The position numbers were made by a program, and so were the translations under genes. The notes below the pieces were generated by a model. It had not been told where the DNA came from. It saw only the letters and a program-made list of their open reading frames with translations, and ran no database searches. From Bacteroidales bacterium (GTDB lineage: Bacteria > Bacteroidota > Bacteroidia > Bacteroidales > UBA12077), in NCBI GenBank assembly GCA_027859205.1, contig JAQIBH010000202.1, positions 1-64,000 of the forward strand: DNA of 64,000 nt, given 5' to 3'. Shown here piece after piece: positions 8,978 to 19,100 of the stretch; the stretch's first letter is position 1; each line of letters begins with the position of its first letter.

Positions 8978-9640
8978 ATGACTAAGAGATTATTTGCTAT
9001 TGGAGATGTACATGGATGTTTCGATAAATTGAGAGCATTGATAGAAGATAAGATCCATTTGCAAAAATCTGATAAACTTATATTACTTGGAGATTATATT
9101 GATAGGGGTACACAAAGCAAGGAGGTAATCGATTATATTATTGAATTAAAAGAGAAGGGTTTCGATATTATTCCTCTAAGAGGTAATCATGAGGATATGT
9201 TAATTGATTTTATTTTTGACAAAAACAATTTATCCTTATGGATTCAGAACGGTGGATCTGAAACATTAAAGAGTTTTGGAATTAGTTCATTAGAATCCTT
9301 TGAATCAAAGTATATAGATTTCTTTAAAGACTTGCAATATTATTATTCTCATGATGATTTCTTATTTGTGCATGCAGGATTTAATGATGAAGCAATTAAT
9401 CCTTTTGAAGACAAACGTCATATGATTTGGAAATGTAGGGAGAATTATAAGCACTTATTGTTAGAAAATAAAATTATTGTACATGGTCATTGTCCAATAA
9501 AAGAATCCATACTAAAAAAACAGCTTTTAGAATCTAAAAGTGTAATTAATGTTGATACTGGATGTGTATTTGTCGATAAAATGGGGTATGGAAAGTTGTC
9601 AGCAATAGAATTATACACAAAGATTCTTTATTCGGTTTAA
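8978..9640 (+). CDS. Ser/Thr protein phosphatase-type metallophosphoesterase
   Basis: A 220-residue calcineurin-like metallophosphoesterase of the bacterial PP1-like (PrpA/lambda phosphatase) type. The full dinuclear-metal motif series is visible: GDVHGCFDKL (residues 8-17), GDYIDRG (about 38-44), RGNHEDM (about 69-75), VHAG (about 128-131) and VHGHCP (about 165-170). Activity as a protein phosphatase or on diadenosine polyphosphates is possible. It stands alone between repeat R2 and the promoter of the regulator/nucleotidyltransferase pair. It is either a cassette gene or the first gene of the second cassette. Confidence 0.9.
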   Translation: MTKRLFAIGDVHGCFDKLRALIEDKIHLQKSDKLILLGDYIDRGTQSKEVIDYIIELKEKGFDIIPLRGNHEDMLIDFIFDKNNLSLWIQNGGSETLKSFGISSLESFESKYIDFFKDLQYYYSHDDFLFVHAGFNDEAINPFEDKRHMIWKCRENYKHLLLENKIIVHGHCPIKESILKKQLLESKSVINVDTGCVFVDKMGYGKLSAIELYTKILYSV

Positions 9641-9646
9641 ATTTTA

Positions 9647-9682
9647 TATATTTGACATATCGCGATTCGCGATTCGCGATAT
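9647..9682 (+). promoter_or_regulatory. Promoter plus palindromic operator before the AbiE-like pair
   Basis: A -7 element TATATTTG (9647-9654) directly after the phosphatase stop is followed by the inverted repeat ATATCGCGA (9657-9665) / TCGCGATAT (9674-9682). The interval also contains three head-to-tail CGCGATT-like units. It lies at the expected transcription start, 26 bases before the regulator's ATG, so it is a natural site for autorepression by the downstream helix-turn-helix protein. Binding is inferred. Confidence 0.6.
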
Positions 9683-9707
9683 GAGATATAAAATAAAATG
9701 AAATGGC

Positions 9708-10229
9708 ATGAAAAAACATAGTGGAATGCGCCCTCAAGATATAGTAGTGTTATTGAAAATAATAGCACTTGAAAATAAGGAGTGGTACTATATAGACTTG
9801 GCTTATTCTTTAAAAATTAGCCAATCCGAAGTATCTGAAGCCTTAAATAGGTGTAAAATTGCTGGATTAATTGATTCTAAAAAACGAAAGGTACACATAA
9901 ATTCATTTATTGAGTTCTTAATTTATGGATTAAAATATGTGTTTCCAGCTGAACCAGGGAAAGTAGTAAAGGGAATACCAACTGCACATTCAGCTCCACC
10001 AATAAATAAACATATATCTGAAGGTTCAGATGTTTATGTTTGGGCGTATGCTAAAGGCAGCAAAAGAGGACAAGCTATTGAACCGCTATATAAAACTATT
10101 CCTGCAATTATTCAGGAAGATGAATTATTCTATGAACTTCTGGCAATTGTAGATACTATTAGAGTTGGAAGAGTAAGAGAAATTGAAATTGCTATTGCTG
10201 AATTAAAAAAACGTTTGCTCCATGCCTAA
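9708..10229 (+). CDS. Winged-helix regulator/antitoxin of an AbiE-like pair
   Basis: A 173-residue protein with an N-terminal winged-helix/MarR-like DNA-binding region (about residues 8-70; YYIDLAYSLKISQSEVSEALNRC has the helix-turn-helix pattern). An unassigned C-terminal region follows, with RVREIEIAIAELKKRL as a predicted terminal helix. Its last eight bases overlap the nucleotidyltransferase gene, the arrangement expected of an antitoxin/toxin pair. The AbiEi assignment is by analogy and context, not by a motif unique to AbiEi. It probably autoregulates at the 9657-9682 palindrome. A second in-frame ATG at 9726 is an alternative start. Confidence 0.65.
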   Translation: MKKHSGMRPQDIVVLLKIIALENKEWYYIDLAYSLKISQSEVSEALNRCKIAGLIDSKKRKVHINSFIEFLIYGLKYVFPAEPGKVVKGIPTAHSAPPINKHISEGSDVYVWAYAKGSKRGQAIEPLYKTIPAIIQEDELFYELLAIVDTIRVGRVREIEIAIAELKKRLLHA

Positions 10230-10914
10230 TACAAATATTATTATGCTACAAACAGTAGTAACTGGTTTAGCAGAATTAAAGGATGATGTAGTATTTGTTG
10301 GTGGAGCTGTAGCTGAACTTTATGCTAATGATCCTGCTGCTTCAGAAATCCGACCAACAAAGGACGTAGATTGTGTAATAGAATTAGGTTCAAGGATTGA
10401 GCATGCAAAATTAGAAGAAGATTTGAGAGCAAAGGGCTTTGTAAATGATATATCGCCTGAAGCACCAATTTGTAGATATGTATACAATGATATAAAAGTT
10501 GATGTAATGCCAAGCGACTCTGAAGTTTTAGGGTTTACTAACTTATGGTATGCAGATGGAATTGAGAATAAGATAATAAAAGTGTTACCTGATGGAACAA
10601 ATATTTTTGTATTTACACCTGAATATTATTTAGCCGCCAAGCTTGAAGCTCATAAAGATAGAGGTGGGAATGACTTAAGACAAAGCCACGACTTTGAAGA
10701 TATAATTTATATACTTGAAAATTGCACTGATTTATTAGAAAATATTGGTGCTTCAAATACAAGTGTTAAAGCATATTTAAAAACTGAATTCACAAATTTA
10801 TTAGAAAATGATAATATAACAGAAGGTATTGAAAGTGCCTTACCTTATGGTTCAGATTCTGATAGTACAGAAATAATTGAAGACTTAATGAGGAGTATCG
10901 CTGAAATTGAATAA
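10222..10914 (+). CDS. Nucleotidyltransferase, probable AbiEii-type toxin
   Basis: A 230-residue protein with the minimal nucleotidyltransferase fold. It has FVGGAVAELYA (G-G turn, about residues 26-36), TKDVDCVIE as the D-x-D metal motif (about 48-56), and a third acidic position in IKVDVMPSD (about 92-100). YYLAAKLEAHKDRGGNDLRQSHDFEDI (listed as a motif region, about 140-166) carries the conserved Lys and Asp of the AbiEii/MenT group. AbiEii toxins transfer nucleotides to RNA or other targets and act in phage exclusion. It overlaps the regulator by eight bases. The toxin role is inferred from fold and pairing. Confidence 0.7.
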   Translation: MPNTNIIMLQTVVTGLAELKDDVVFVGGAVAELYANDPAASEIRPTKDVDCVIELGSRIEHAKLEEDLRAKGFVNDISPEAPICRYVYNDIKVDVMPSDSEVLGFTNLWYADGIENKIIKVLPDGTNIFVFTPEYYLAAKLEAHKDRGGNDLRQSHDFEDIIYILENCTDLLENIGASNTSVKAYLKTEFTNLLENDNITEGIESALPYGSDSDSTEIIEDLMRSIAEIE

Positions 10915-10947
10915 TGGAAAAAGAAAGATTATGGTATTAAACATAGA

Positions 10948-11020
10948 AGAGCATCCCGACCTTTAATTGGGTAGGGTATGTAGTTCGTCCCAGATAGCTA
11001 TCGGGATCAGTATCTCCCAC
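10948..11020 (+). repeat. Repeat R3: degenerate tRNA-like core
   Basis: This element matches only the core of R2: AGAGCATCCCGAC, an anticodon-arm-like CCCGA/TTGGG hairpin, GTAGTTCG, a palindrome with one extra base (TCCCAGATAGCTATCGGGA), then TCAGTATCTCCCAC. The T-stem is less well conserved than in R2. It lies between the nucleotidyltransferase gene and the Fic cassette, directly before a strong terminator. Confidence 0.65.
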
Positions 11021-11031
11021 TATTGAAAGAG

Positions 11032-11063
11032 AAGAGGTTAGCTGAAACGCTAACCTCTTTTTA
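11032..11063 (+). terminator. Strong intrinsic terminator
   Basis: A perfect 11-bp stem AAGAGGTTAGC / GCTAACCTCTT with the 6-base loop TGAAAC, followed by a T-run. It ends transcription from the regulator/nucleotidyltransferase cassette before the Fic cassette. Confidence 0.85.
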
Positions 11064-11256
11064 TTTGCACAGGTTAAACAAGGTTTAAACAAAAAGGGAT
11101 CTGGAAAAAAAAGTTGAAAAGAAAATTTTACATTATCATTTATATCTTTATTAATTGAAATATATAATTTACAATGTTAATGGGTGAGGATTAAACAGGG
11201 CGAAAACCCCAGTCTAAGTTTACACCAAGCCCATTAGTTGTAAGGCAACTCTGCTA

Positions 11257-11362
11257 AAATGCGGAGAATAGCACTGTCATTTACCGCAAATTTTACGGAG
11301 AATATTTTTAAATGCGGAAAATAATCATTACTTTCACCGCAAATTATGCGAAGAATATATAT
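11257..11362 (+). repeat. Two tandem 53-bp units overlapping the fic start
   Basis: Two gap-free 53-base units begin AAATGCGG at 11257 and 11310. Each has TGCGG near its start and ACCGCAAATT exactly 26 bases after the unit start, then a GAGAATAT/GAAGAATAT tail. The TGCGG and CCGCA elements are inverted relative to each other, so each unit can fold or act as a dyad site. The fic ATG (11346) lies inside the tail of the second unit. No gene is visible between the terminator at 11063 and this repeat. Confidence 0.75.
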
Positions 11363-12464
11363 ATATCAACAAGAAAACTGGCCAAATTTCACTTGGAACA
11401 GTGATAATTTAGCACCAATTCTCGGCAAAGTTCGAAATTTGCAGGGAAGGTTGGTAGGGAGAATGGAATCTCTTGGTTTTGAATTAAGATCTGAAGCAAC
11501 CCTTGAGACACTTACCTTAGACGTATTAAAATCAACTGAAATAGAAGGAGAAATTCTAGATCATGAACAAGTTCGTTCATCAATTGCAAGAAGACTGGGA
11601 ATGAATGCATCAGGGTTAATTCCATCTGACAGAAATATTGATGGAGTTGTTGAAATGATGCTCGATGCAACTCAGAATTACACTGATAATTTATCAATAG
11701 AAAGACTATTTAATTGGCATTCCTCACTATTCCCAACAGGTCGAAGCGGAATGTACAAAATTATAGTTGGAAGTTGGAGAGATGACTCGACAGGGCCAAT
11801 GCAAGTAGTTTCTGGAGCATTGGGAAAAGAAAAAGTACATTATCAAGCACCTGATGCAAAAGATATTGAACATGAAATAAAAATATTTTTGAATTGGTTC
11901 AACAGTAATCAAGAAATAGATCCTGTTTTGAAATCTGGTATAGCACATTTTTGGTTTGTCACACTCCATCCTTTCGAAGATGGAAACGGAAGAATAGCAC
12001 GTGCGATTGCGGATATGTTATTGACAAAATCAGATGGTATATCACAAAGATTTTATAGTATGTCTTCTCAGATTAGAAAAGAGAGGAATAAGTATTATGA
12101 AGTACTTGAAAAGACACAAAAGAGTTCCTTGGATATAACTGAGTGGCTAACTTGGTTTATATACTGCTTGCAAAGCGCATTAGAATCCTCAGAAAATACA
12201 TTTGCTAAAGTTATTCATAAACATGATTTTTGGAATAAGAATGCATCTAAACTTCAGAATAACAGACAGAAAAAAATGTTGAATAAGCTTTTAGAAGGAT
12301 TAGAAGGTAAGTTAACATCTTCTAAGTGGGCAAAAATGACAAAATGTTCACCTGATAGTGCATTGAGAGACATACAGTATTTAATTGAAAAGAGAATTTT
12401 AACAAAAGCCGAAGGCGGTGGACGAAGTACAAACTATGAGTTGAATGAACTAAATGTAGATTGA
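11346..12464 (+). CDS. Fic family protein (class II, DUF4172-type N-terminus)
   Basis: A 372-residue Fic-domain protein, predicted to AMPylate (or otherwise modify) a target protein. The catalytic motif HPFEDGNGRIARA (about residues 209-221) is complete. The N-terminal inhibitory-helix motif S/T-x3-E-G/N is visible as STEIEG (about 63-68), which marks class II Fic proteins that self-inhibit by a glutamate finger. The C-terminal region (about 310-372) resembles a winged-helix domain (SSKWAKMTKCSPDSALRDIQ). It sits alone between repeats R3 and R4 and starts inside the second 53-bp unit. Target and DNA binding are unknown. Confidence 0.9.
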   Translation: MRRIYIYQQENWPNFTWNSDNLAPILGKVRNLQGRLVGRMESLGFELRSEATLETLTLDVLKSTEIEGEILDHEQVRSSIARRLGMNASGLIPSDRNIDGVVEMMLDATQNYTDNLSIERLFNWHSSLFPTGRSGMYKIIVGSWRDDSTGPMQVVSGALGKEKVHYQAPDAKDIEHEIKIFLNWFNSNQEIDPVLKSGIAHFWFVTLHPFEDGNGRIARAIADMLLTKSDGISQRFYSMSSQIRKERNKYYEVLEKTQKSSLDITEWLTWFIYCLQSALESSENTFAKVIHKHDFWNKNASKLQNNRQKKMLNKLLEGLEGKLTSSKWAKMTKCSPDSALRDIQYLIEKRILTKAEGGGRSTNYELNELNVD

Positions 12465-12636
12465 AGGCCCAACAGCCAACAATGCATCATAAAACTTACG
12501 GGTTTCTTTGGTCTGTAAACCTATGTATCTTAACAAACACAGCTCAAATTTTTATTTATGTTATAATTTTCAAAAAACTTTTTTTCAACGAGTAGAAAAA
12601 TTAAAGCGCTACGAAAATTTCTCAATGGATGAACAA

Positions 12637-12770
12637 AGAAACAAGGCGAAACCCGCACGTAACAAAAGCGCAGACCGATAAATTGAAAAGTATTTCCCAC
12701 CAAACCTCGACAAAAGTCGGTTTTTTTTCATATATAGGAAAGTATATCCTCTAACATATTGTATTCTTAC
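12637..12770 (+). repeat. Repeat R4: right end of the array, core deleted
   Basis: The left block (12637-12690; CAAAAGCGCAGACCGATAAA and a GAAAAG end) matches R2. It is joined directly to TATTTCCCACCAAACCTCGA, the end of the tRNA-like core plus the R1-type terminator hairpin (CCTCGA/TCGG and eight Ts, about 12704-12728). The intervening tRNA-like body is missing. AGGAAAGTAT and AACATATT segments follow, as after R1. Confidence 0.7.
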
Positions 12771-13161
12771 AATCCAGCTTAATTTTTGTTTTTATTTTCT
12801 CCCAAATCTCTCAGTTTATTTCAACGAACTTTTTGTGTTTAATTGTTCGTTGATACACAAGTATTTGTTATTTTCGACTGATTACTTAACCTTTTAAATA
12901 ATTATAAGTAAAATTAATTGTTTAAAATAATTTAAAATGATGTAATATAGCAGGTTAAAAAATTATATATTTGAATATATTCTATTTTGGGGATATGATT
13001 TAATGTAATAATCTATATCATTCATCTAATATAATGTAGCAATTATAAATTTATAAGCTATAAGTGTAACATTATATAGTGTTTAAAGGTAAACTAATAG
13101 TACTTTTGTTCTTTTTGTTTGAAGATTTGAAAATATTAATAATTAATGGCCAATAATTATT
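12771..13161 (+). other. AT-rich leader before the giant surface-protein gene
   Basis: No gene is visible. A -7-like TACTTTTG lies at 13101-13108, about 54 bases before the ATG of the giant gene, but the -33 position is poor, so this is a weak promoter candidate. Bases 12465-12636, upstream of R4, also hold no gene. Confidence 0.4.
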
Positions 13162-16100
13162 ATGAAAAAATATATTAAAGTAATAAGAAAAGGAATACTT
13201 GTTTTATTCATAACAGGTGTAACAATGTTTAGTTTAAACGCCCAAACTGGACCTGGAGGTGTTGGTGCAACAGATGCTCCTTCCAGTTTAAAAATGTGGC
13301 TTAGAGCTGATAAAAATGTTAGTTATAATAATCTTAAACAAATCAACGAATGGGTTGATTATAGCGGAAATAGTTTTACTTTGGTAAATTGTGCTACCCA
13401 ACCTGTATTTCAAAGCAATTTTATTAACGGATTTCCTGCCGTTAATTTTTCTTCAGCACAAGCAGGAATGTCCGCAGCAGCTGTTTTGGGAAGCGATCTG
13501 TTTTCTGCTCAAAACAATACCATTATTTTTGTAAAGCAATCAGAAAGTGGATCAAATTGGTTTACCTGGGAGACGGCTACTACTGACACTGTTTCTTTCT
13601 CGCTTAGCGCGAATAAATCGGTTTTCAATTTTCTAAATAAAACATCTGGTCAGCTGACTAGCTCATCCGATGTAAATGGTGCTTTTCATATTATTTCAAA
13701 TGTAATTGATGGAACCGATCAATCTATTTTCCTCGATGGAGCAGCCGATGGAACGCAGGCTAATGCACTTTCGTTAAATACTGCATTAAGCGCCAATCTT
13801 TATTTGGGAACATATGATTGTACTGCAACGGATGATTGGGTTGGATATATCGGAGAAGCAATTATATTTAACACTACTCTTAATTTAGCCGAAAGAACAC
13901 TGGTTGAAAATTATTTAAGTGCAAAATATGACTTAACTATTACAAATGATTATTATGCCGGAGATGATCTTGTGAATGGAGATTATGATTTTGATGTTGC
14001 CGGAATAGGAGAAGAAGCAGATGGAAATTCAATTCTGGCGGTTTCGGATGGTTTATATATTGAAGAAGAAACGGTTCCTCTTGATCCAGGTGATTATTTA
14101 ATTATTGGTCATAGCTCTCTTATTGATAGCGTTACATCTAATGATGTTGTAGCTTCAGTTACACATCGCTGGAATAAAATATGGTATTTTGATAAAACAG
14201 GTAATCTTGATGCTAAAGTATCTTTCGACTTTAGCGAAGGAATCGATGGGGGAACCCCGGGTGAAGTTGTAAATTATAGGCTACTATATCGTGCAGGAAC
14301 AACAGGAAATTTTTCTGAGGTTGCTGTAGTTTCAACTACCATTGAAAATTCAGATCAGGTTGCTTTTGTAGTTGCTGATCTTAATTTACTACCTGGGTTT
14401 TATACCATCGGTACTACTAATGCCCCAAACAGTCCACTGGAAGGAACTAAAACCTGGTATAATTATTATGTTCTTGATACCGATGATTGGGATGACTGGA
14501 GCCGCTGGACATTAGATCCGGATGGAACTCTTCTGATAAATCCGACTCATGTTATTCCCGGCGCAAGCGATACAGTAGTTATACTTAATGGCTCAACAGT
14601 AAACATTAATACGGATAATAAAGTTGTTTCAAAGATACAAATTTTAGATGGTGGTATTTTAAATATAGATGGTGCGACTACTGGTCATGATTTTACCACA
14701 ATTTTGGGAGAGGGAAGAATAAAACTTGAAGCTGACAATTATCCTGCGGGTGACGATTCAGATTTTATTACAAAAGGAACCGTAGAATTTTATGGAGGAT
14801 CTTACAGCATTGCTAATCTAAATACAGCTGACACCTTTTACAATTTAGTAATTAATCTTGATAATGCCGCAAATACTATAATTTTGAAAGATAGCGTTGT
14901 CATTAGTAATGATTTTACTGTAAAAAAAGGGATATTTCAAATTAATAATACTGAAGATGATGTAAAATATACAATTGATATTTCCAATGATGTTGTAGTT
15001 GAAGCATTTGGACAGATTGCAACTGGTACAGGGAATCCAATTCAAACAGCAGCATACAACCATTACGGAAGTATGCCATTAATAGGTGAGTTCCATTCAA
15101 TATATCACGAATTTAATGTTGGTGGAAATTTTACCAATCATGGACCTGTACGCTTTACAAATTTAACTGCTCCCCTTTATAACGAATTTACAACAACCGG
15201 TGCAGTTACACTTCGTTTTAATGGATTAGGGAATCACACGGTAGATCTTTATTCAGACGCATATTTCTATAATTTTATTGTTGATAAAGGAAGCTCCCAA
15301 ACATATATTCTAACAGTATATTCTGCAAATCTTAACTATTTTAATTTATATGGTGCAAACAGGGCAGGTCGCTTGGAAGGAGCACCTTTTTCACCTGAAA
15401 ACCCGGAAATTCGAAAAGCTTTGTTTATTCAAAACGGAACACTAAAATTAACGGGCAATATATATATTCATTCATTGTCTGAAGGAGATAACACTAGTGG
15501 TAATGGTGATTATACCATTGGAGCAAATGCCAGTTTATGGATTGCAGGCTCAGGAGTTAAATTATATTCTACAACAACATCAGTATATGTACATACTCAT
15601 CCTTTACCTGGAGGGACTGTTGGTTTTAATAATGCCTCAGGTTATCAGGGCCTTTCTGTTTATGGAAAATTTAGAATAAGCGATGGTTTTTTTGGTACTG
15701 CAAATTCATCCGGAATAATTTTCTGGGATACTGCAAACGGAACAATGCAAATAGAAGGTGGAACTGTTGATATTTCTCAGTTCAGAAGTGCCGTAGGGGG
15801 TTCCGGAAAAGCAAATTACATTCAATCCGGAGGACTTTTAATGGTGAGGGGTGATGATAAATCAGAAGCTGGAGAAGTGTCAGATGCTAACCCAATATTT
15901 GGCTTGGTAAATACTTCTGATAATTTCCAGATGAGTGGTGGTGCAATTGTTATTTATGATGATGTCGACGGAATTGGTGTTAACGATTTCTTTATTAATT
16001 GTGCTGATGGAAATTTTGGTGTCACCGGTGGTGATATTACTATACAGGATAATGGAGCTAAATTTTTCGATTTTTATTCAACTGCAAATTTATGGAATTT

Positions 16101-19100
16101 GAATATTAAAAAATACGTCAATCCAGGTGATTTTACAACACAGCTTACTCGCGATTTAATTGTTTTGAATGATCTATTGATAGATGAAGATGCTCAACTC
16201 GATCCAACTAATTTTGATCTTACTATTGGCGGTGATTTTGCAATAGGAATTGAGACAGATGGAACATCAACAGCTGTTTATGTTAACAGAGACAATACAA
16301 CTACTTTTAATGGAGGAGGGAATTCAATTATTACTGTTTCTAACGATGCTGTTGCTAATTATTTTAGTCCTTACGATCTGGTAATAAATAAAGACTTATC
16401 TAGTACTACAGTAACAATGGCTTATCGTAATACAACTGTAAACCCAATAGTAAATATTCGTAACGATTTTACCATTAGCAGGGGAACTTTTGATTATGAT
16501 TCCTATATTATTGATGTGAAAGGAGATCTTAATAATAATGGTGTAATGGGTGTTTGGGATAAAACCGGACGAATAAGGTTGGATAATACTGGATCAATTC
16601 AAAATATTAGTTCCTCAATAGGTTCTGCTTATGTTTTTGGGCATTTAGAAGTTGCTCATACAGATGGTTCTGCAAATAATGTTCAACTTAACTCAAATAT
16701 TTCGAGTGATTTATTTACTTTAACTTCTGGTCTTGTTTATGCTCATAATTATAAATTATCCGTTGATACAAATTTTGTAGGAGGTTTCGCAGATTGTGAT
16801 GTCCAGAGGATGATTGAATTCGATTCAAGTCATGCAAACAGGGGCTTAAAATTTAAAATGGATTACAATTATTCTGTTGATACCACAGTAACTTTTCCTG
16901 TTGGAACTTATGATGGGACAACTCATTATTGGGCTGGAGCAGATATAGATATAACATCTGCAGTTGGAAATGTTACAGGAAGTATGACAGTAGCTCCTGT
17001 TCCAATAGCACATCCAACTAACTCGAGTCCTGGCTGCGGAGTGCTTTTAGGTTATTGGAAAGTAAGAGTTGATGGGTTATCAGCTGCCGCTAGTGGTGTT
17101 TCTTATTCCTTTGATACGAATTTTCCTGATGAAGGTTCAGGGACCTATAAAGAGTGGTACCTTATGGAAGGTAGCTGGAGTCAAGAAGGTAATGCTAACA
17201 TTCCTGGAATAAATACATTAGTAGATGCAACTTTGGATGGTTTTAAGACACTTGATTTTTCATGTGCAAAAAATGTATGTTTTAATTCCGTTGATGTTAT
17301 TTATAGCAATGAAACGGGTGGTGGTAATTGGGATGTTGGTGCTAGTTGGCAGGGAGGTTCAACTCCTGGAGATGAGGATATAGCTGTTATTGAAAATGGT
17401 GATGTAATTTCTGTTACAAGAGATAATATTGATGACGTTACAAAGGTTGTTATTCGGTCAGGTGGAACGCTTGATGTAGGAATTTATACCGGGCTTAGCT
17501 ATGGAATAGTTAATGGTGGAGGTAAATTTAGGATTGCTTCAAATACAGGAACAACACCAACGCTTCCTACAGCTGATTTTGACCCGTTCCTATTAAATGA
17601 TACAGCCATTTTTGAATTTTACGGAACCGGTTCGTACACCTTACCTGCTTTGACATATTACCCAAATTTAAAAATTGGTGGGTCAGCCGGAACAGTTAAA
17701 ACTTTACCCGATGCTAATATTACTGTTTTGCAAGATTTAATGATTTATGATGATACAAATGATGGAGTAGTATTAAGATTAAGTAATAGTGCAACTTCTG
17801 GTTACGATTTATCAGTTCTGGATAGTTTAAAGTTAGATAACCAAGGAACATTAATTTTTCCTACTACAGGAGCAACAAGGACTGTCACTGTTGAAAAATC
17901 AATCGATATGGCAGCAAATGGAAATACCGATGCCAATATAATCGAAATTGAAGATGCTGCTGGTAATTTATATACTGATTTTCATAATTTAATTGTTAAA
18001 CAAGATATTGTATTAAACGATAATGCTGTTATCACCTTTTATATAGATACGACAAATCGACGTGCTGTTGATTTATATTTTAATGGTTCAGATCATTCTG
18101 AGATAACTTCATCCACAAGTGTGCCTGCTCTAAATAATTTGGTAGTTGATAAGGATTTAAGTACCAGTGAAGTACTCGTAAGTTCAGAAATTACTTTCAC
18201 AGAAGATACCTACCGACCAATTACTTTTAACCGGGGTCATTTAATTTTCGATAATTCTGATATCAACATCTCATTAAGTTCCGAGGACGGTGATTTTACA
18301 ATTCCTGAAAACAGTAAGCTTTCATTACGCAATGGTTCAATTGCAAATATTACAGGTGCAAGTACCGGAATTATTTTAAACGGAAGCCTGTTTCTTGAAG
18401 GTAGCAGTCAATTATTACTTAACGATGGTACATATGATAATTTTATTGAATATTCCTCTTCCGGGAATTCAATTATCAATGTTTCAGGTACATCTGTATT
18501 AAATGTTGGCTCTCAGTTACGACGAAAAACTACCAGCGATCAGGGTGTGTTAAAGTACTATCAGTCAGGCGGAACTGTTACCCTGGGTAATAATTCAGCT
18601 CCAATAACATCACGAGGTGTATTTGAAGTAATGAATACAAATAGTGTATTTGATTACACAGGTGGCAATTTAATTATTGCCCGCTCACAAAGTGTTTCTA
18701 ACCCTGCAGTATACCTCGATCCTACAAGCTCTACGTTGGTTGACGGAGCTACATTAACATTTGGAAATGACAATACTCCCACCGGTCAAAATATTGGAAT
18801 CTATTCAGCTATCGCTTTAAAGGATATCGTTGTTAGTAATTTAGGTGAAGCAAAAACTGTTACAGTTTATACCTTAGGTTTAACAATAGATTCCTTAAAT
18901 ATTAATACGGGTCAAACCTTTGATGCTAATGACTTAGATCTAACATTAAACGGGAACTTCCGGAATGATGGAACGTATACTCCTGGTACTAATACTACAT
19001 CGTTTACAAGTGCTGATCAGAAAGTTATTGGTGCCACAACATTTAATAATCTAAGTGCTAATCTGACAACATCGTCCGATTCATTAGAAATTTATAATGA

